Shown here: positions 6,601 to 7,763 of the stretch, in pieces
Position numbering within the stretch: position 1 is the stretch's first letter
How the letters are laid out: each line of letters begins with the position of its first letter
Assembly: GCA_017990305.1 (NCBI GenBank)
Contig: JAGNOB010000066.1
Span: forward strand, 1 to 7,763
DNA length: 7,763 nucleotides
Direction of reading: 5' to 3'
DNA from: Leucobacter sp.
Lineage (GTDB): Bacteria > Actinomycetota > Actinomycetes > Actinomycetales > Microbacteriaceae
The notes under the pieces: model-generated
What the model was told of the DNA's origin: nothing
The model's input: only the letters and a program-made list of their open reading frames with translations
The model's database searches: none
Made by a program: the position numbers and the translations under genes

Positions 6601-7067
6601 GCATCGCGCTCGAGCCGCACGAGTACGAGCTCACACTGCAGGCCGGAAGCGGCGCAGACGCAGCGGGGCCCGCGATCGCGCTCATCCAGGGCGGCGGTTT
6701 CGCGCTGCTCGACACTGTCACGACCCCCGAGCTCGAAGCCGAGGGCGTCGCGCGCGACGCGATCCGCGCCATCCAGGAGGCGCGCAAGAACGCTGGCCTC
6801 GACGTCACCGACAGGATCGAGCTGCGGCTCTCAGCCGCCCCCGAGCACGCTGCCGCGCTCGAGACGCACTCCGAGCTCATCGGTGGCGAAACCCTCGCGA
6901 CGGGCATCACAGTTTCCGAGTCGGCGGATCCGCAAGCGGAGGAAGCCGCAGCTGGCAGCTTCTCGACCGTGAGCGCCGCGCTCGGCGGCGCGAAGGCGCC
7001 ACTCGCAGTCACCGTCGTGCACCCGAACACGACGTCCGCACCCGATTCGAACGGAGCCTCACTGTGA
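3681..7067 (+). CDS. ileS: Isoleucyl-tRNA synthetase (long, eukaryote-like IleRS2 type)
   Basis: Class I synthetase charging tRNA-Ile with isoleucine in the cytoplasm, with hydrolytic editing of valine. Seen: 1128 residues. After an N-terminal extension of about 30 residues the Rossmann fold begins, with HxGH motif HYGH (76-79) in [13 protein letters not shown]. The inserted editing domain (about 210-430) has the Thr-rich [10 protein letters not shown] (255-264) and [15 protein letters not shown] (368-382). A Cys pair, CWRC (445-448), then WFDSG (583-587) and KMSKS (656-660) complete the catalytic core. The helical anticodon-binding domain and a C-terminal domain follow. HYGH and the length place it with the eukaryote-like type 2 enzymes, common in actinobacteria and generally little sensitive to mupirocin (family knowledge). 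Oddity: a Gly/Ala-rich loop at 279-294 inside the editing domain, and a low-complexity C-terminal tail. The start is the first ATG after the T-box leader. Its stop overlaps folC. Confidence 0.98.
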   Translation: MSYPKQSTGNQQQAGEATAPGSALGVNPSPRLPEVEQRVLSFWDADDTFRTSIAQREGCDEWVFNDGPPFANGLPHYGHLLTGYAKDVFPRFQTMRGKKVERRFGWDTHGLPAELEAMKQLGITEKSEIEAMGVAAFNAKARESVLEYTEEWEEYVTRQARWVDFENDYKTLNVSFMESVIWAFKQLYDKGLAYEGQRILPYCWRDETPLSNHELRMDDDVYKERQDPSVTVTFPFSGERAEELGLAGVRALAWTTTPWTLPTNAALAVGPDISYVVVPAGPAGAADGGAAGEASYLAAADLAGNYASDLGYESADALREAVTSTVLGAELLGVRYAPLFDYFVDTEVWGTENYWQVLVDGYVTTTDGTGIVHQSPAYGEDDHRLTTAAGMPTIISLDEGGKFIGAVTDVAGELWMDANRPLIRMIKASDRLLREQSYLHSYPHCWRCRNPLIYRAVSSWFVRVTEFKDRMLEINEQIDWVPANVKHGQFGKWLEGARDWSISRNRYWGSPIPVWQSDNPEFPREDVYGSVAELEADFGELPRNEAGEIDLHRPYIDSLTRPNPDDPSGKSTMRRIEDVLDVWFDSGSMPFAQAHYPFENVEWFEQSQPADFIVEYIGQTRGWFYVQHVLATALFDRPAFKSVISHGIVLGSDGNKMSKSLQNYPDVNEVFDRDGSDAMRWFLMASPVVRGGNLIVTEEGIREGVRQFLLPLWNSWYFFSLYANADGVEAERRVDSTDPLDRYILAKTGTLVREVGDHLEGLDTTSASEALRNFAEVLTNWYVRRSRDRFWEGTTGENGKASNKQAFDTLFTVLETLTRVAAPLAPLVTEEVWRGLTGGRSVHLTDWPDASEFPVDDELVAAMDEVRQITSQVLALRKANKLRVRLPLAQLTAVTSRPAALEPFADILRDELNVKHVNLVQETETSAAENGIVQMLAVNARAAGPRLGKQVQAAIKAAKAGDWSEENGVVVAGGIALEPHEYELTLQAGSGADAAGPAIALIQGGGFALLDTVTTPELEAEGVARDAIRAIQEARKNAGLDVTDRIELRLSAAPEHAAALETHSELIGGETLATGITVSESADPQAEEAAAGSFSTVSAALGGAKAPLAVTVVHPNTTSAPDSNGASL

Positions 7068-7763
7068 GCTCTTCCCAACTGAGCGCCGGCAACGCCGGAG
7101 CAGCTCAGCGTGTCTACGAGGCACTCCTCACCCGCGTGGGCGAGGCGAACCCGCGCCCACGCATCGAGCCTGTACGCAGGCTCGCCGAGCTCGCGGGCTC
7201 CCCGCAGCTCTCGTATCCCGTGATTCAGGTCGCCGGCACCAACGGCAAGACATCGACGAGCCGCGCGATCGAGTCGCTGCTGCGCGCCCACGGGCTCCGC
7301 ACGGGCCTCTTCACGAGCCCGCATCTCGTCGATTTTACCGAGCGCTTCCAGCTCGATGGCTCGCCGATCGACCCTGCCGGGCTTGAAGAAGCCTGGGCCG
7401 AGCTCGAGCACCCGCTCGAGATCGTAGATGCGGAGCTTGAGTCCGCGGGCCAGGGCAAGATCACCTTCTTTGAGGCGCTCGCCGTGCTCGCGTTCGCGGC
7501 CTTCGCTGACGCGCCCGTCGAGGTCGCAGTCATCGAAGTGGGCATGGGCGGCGAGTGGGATGCGACGAACATCGTTGATGCCCAGGTCGCGGTCTTCACG
7601 CCGATCGGCCTCGATCACGTCGAGCACCTCGGCCCAGACACGCAGACCATTGCGCACACGAAGTCGCTCATCATGAAGCCGGGATCAACCGCGGTTTCTG
7701 CCGAGCAGGATGTCGACGCACTCGGCGAGATCGCCGACACGGCCGCCAAGCTCGGCGTTCGGC
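7064..7763 (+). CDS. folC: Bifunctional dihydrofolate synthase / folylpolyglutamate synthase (partial, 3' end outside window)
   Basis: Mur-ligase-family enzyme that adds glutamate to dihydropteroate (and commonly to reduced folates), using ATP. Seen: 233 codons in frame from GTG at 7064, running off the right edge. The P-loop VAGTNGKTS lies at 56-64, TSPHL at 84-88 (folate-site loop), TFFE at 134-137, and [12 protein letters not shown] at 158-169 (family usually EVGxGGxxDATN), followed by [10 protein letters not shown]. About half of a usual 430-500 residue protein is visible. The GTG start overlaps the ileS TGA (GTGA, 7064-7067) and has GGAG (7053-7056) 7 nt upstream; no ATG fits better. Co-transcription and translational coupling with ileS are likely. 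The glutamate after GG (residue 164) replaces the arginine many homologues carry; this may be lineage variation. Whether it is bifunctional or only one activity cannot be told from this half. Confidence 0.95.
   Translation, partial: MSSSQLSAGNAGAAQRVYEALLTRVGEANPRPRIEPVRRLAELAGSPQLSYPVIQVAGTNGKTSTSRAIESLLRAHGLRTGLFTSPHLVDFTERFQLDGSPIDPAGLEEAWAELEHPLEIVDAELESAGQGKITFFEALAVLAFAAFADAPVEVAVIEVGMGGEWDATNIVDAQVAVFTPIGLDHVEHLGPDTQTIAHTKSLIMKPGSTAVSAEQDVDALGEIADTAAKLGVR

Noticed and set aside
5951..7657. Open frame of 568 codons on the minus strand opposite the ileS 3' end and folC
   Set aside because: It spans two real genes on the other strand, has a Ser/Ala/Arg-rich low-complexity product and no recognisable domain; it is a codon-bias shadow.

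Overview
The window is high-GC DNA with strong G/C bias at third codon positions and closely packed or overlapping genes. Together with a translational T-box in front of an isoleucyl-tRNA synthetase of the long, eukaryote-like type, this points to an actinomycete. Microbacteriaceae is the most likely family, but that is inference from gene content and style, not from a marker gene.

Left part (1-3181, minus strand): a three-gene osmoprotectant (glycine betaine/proline-betaine) ABC importer operon, transcribed right to left. The order is ATPase with tandem CBS domains (opuAA/proV type), membrane permease (opuAB/proW type) and substrate-binding lipoprotein (opuAC/proX type). The lipoprotein gene is cut by the left edge of the window. 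ATPase and permease overlap by 4 nt (ATGA). Permease and lipoprotein are separated by 63 nt that hold a perfect 7-bp hairpin just upstream of the lipoprotein's ribosome-binding site.

Middle (3182-3680): a 499-nt divergent intergenic region with no credible protein gene. It holds a possible operon promoter near the ATPase gene; a direct repeat with 8-bp units and a 3-bp spacer (GTTACC cores 11 bp apart) that resembles binding sites of the response regulator MtrA; a 13-bp GC-rich palindrome; a TAGAAT -10 element; and a complete ileS T-box leader. The leader has an ultrashort Stem I with an AUC specifier, a T-box TGGTACC bulge inside a well-formed antisequestrator, and a competing helix that would bury the ileS Shine-Dalgarno region. 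No intrinsic terminator is visible, so control is predicted to be translational: uncharged tRNA-Ile would free the ileS ribosome-binding site.

Right part (3681-7763, plus strand): ileS (complete, 1128 codons), then folC (dihydrofolate/folylpolyglutamate synthase, cut by the right edge). The folC GTG start overlaps the ileS stop by 4 nt, so folC translation is probably coupled to ileS and thereby linked to isoleucine charging.

The two sides are functionally unrelated (osmoprotection; aminoacylation/folate) and share only the intergenic control region. The most informative part of the window is the non-coding 3360-3684 stretch. No mobile elements, CRISPR arrays, tRNA or rRNA genes were seen.
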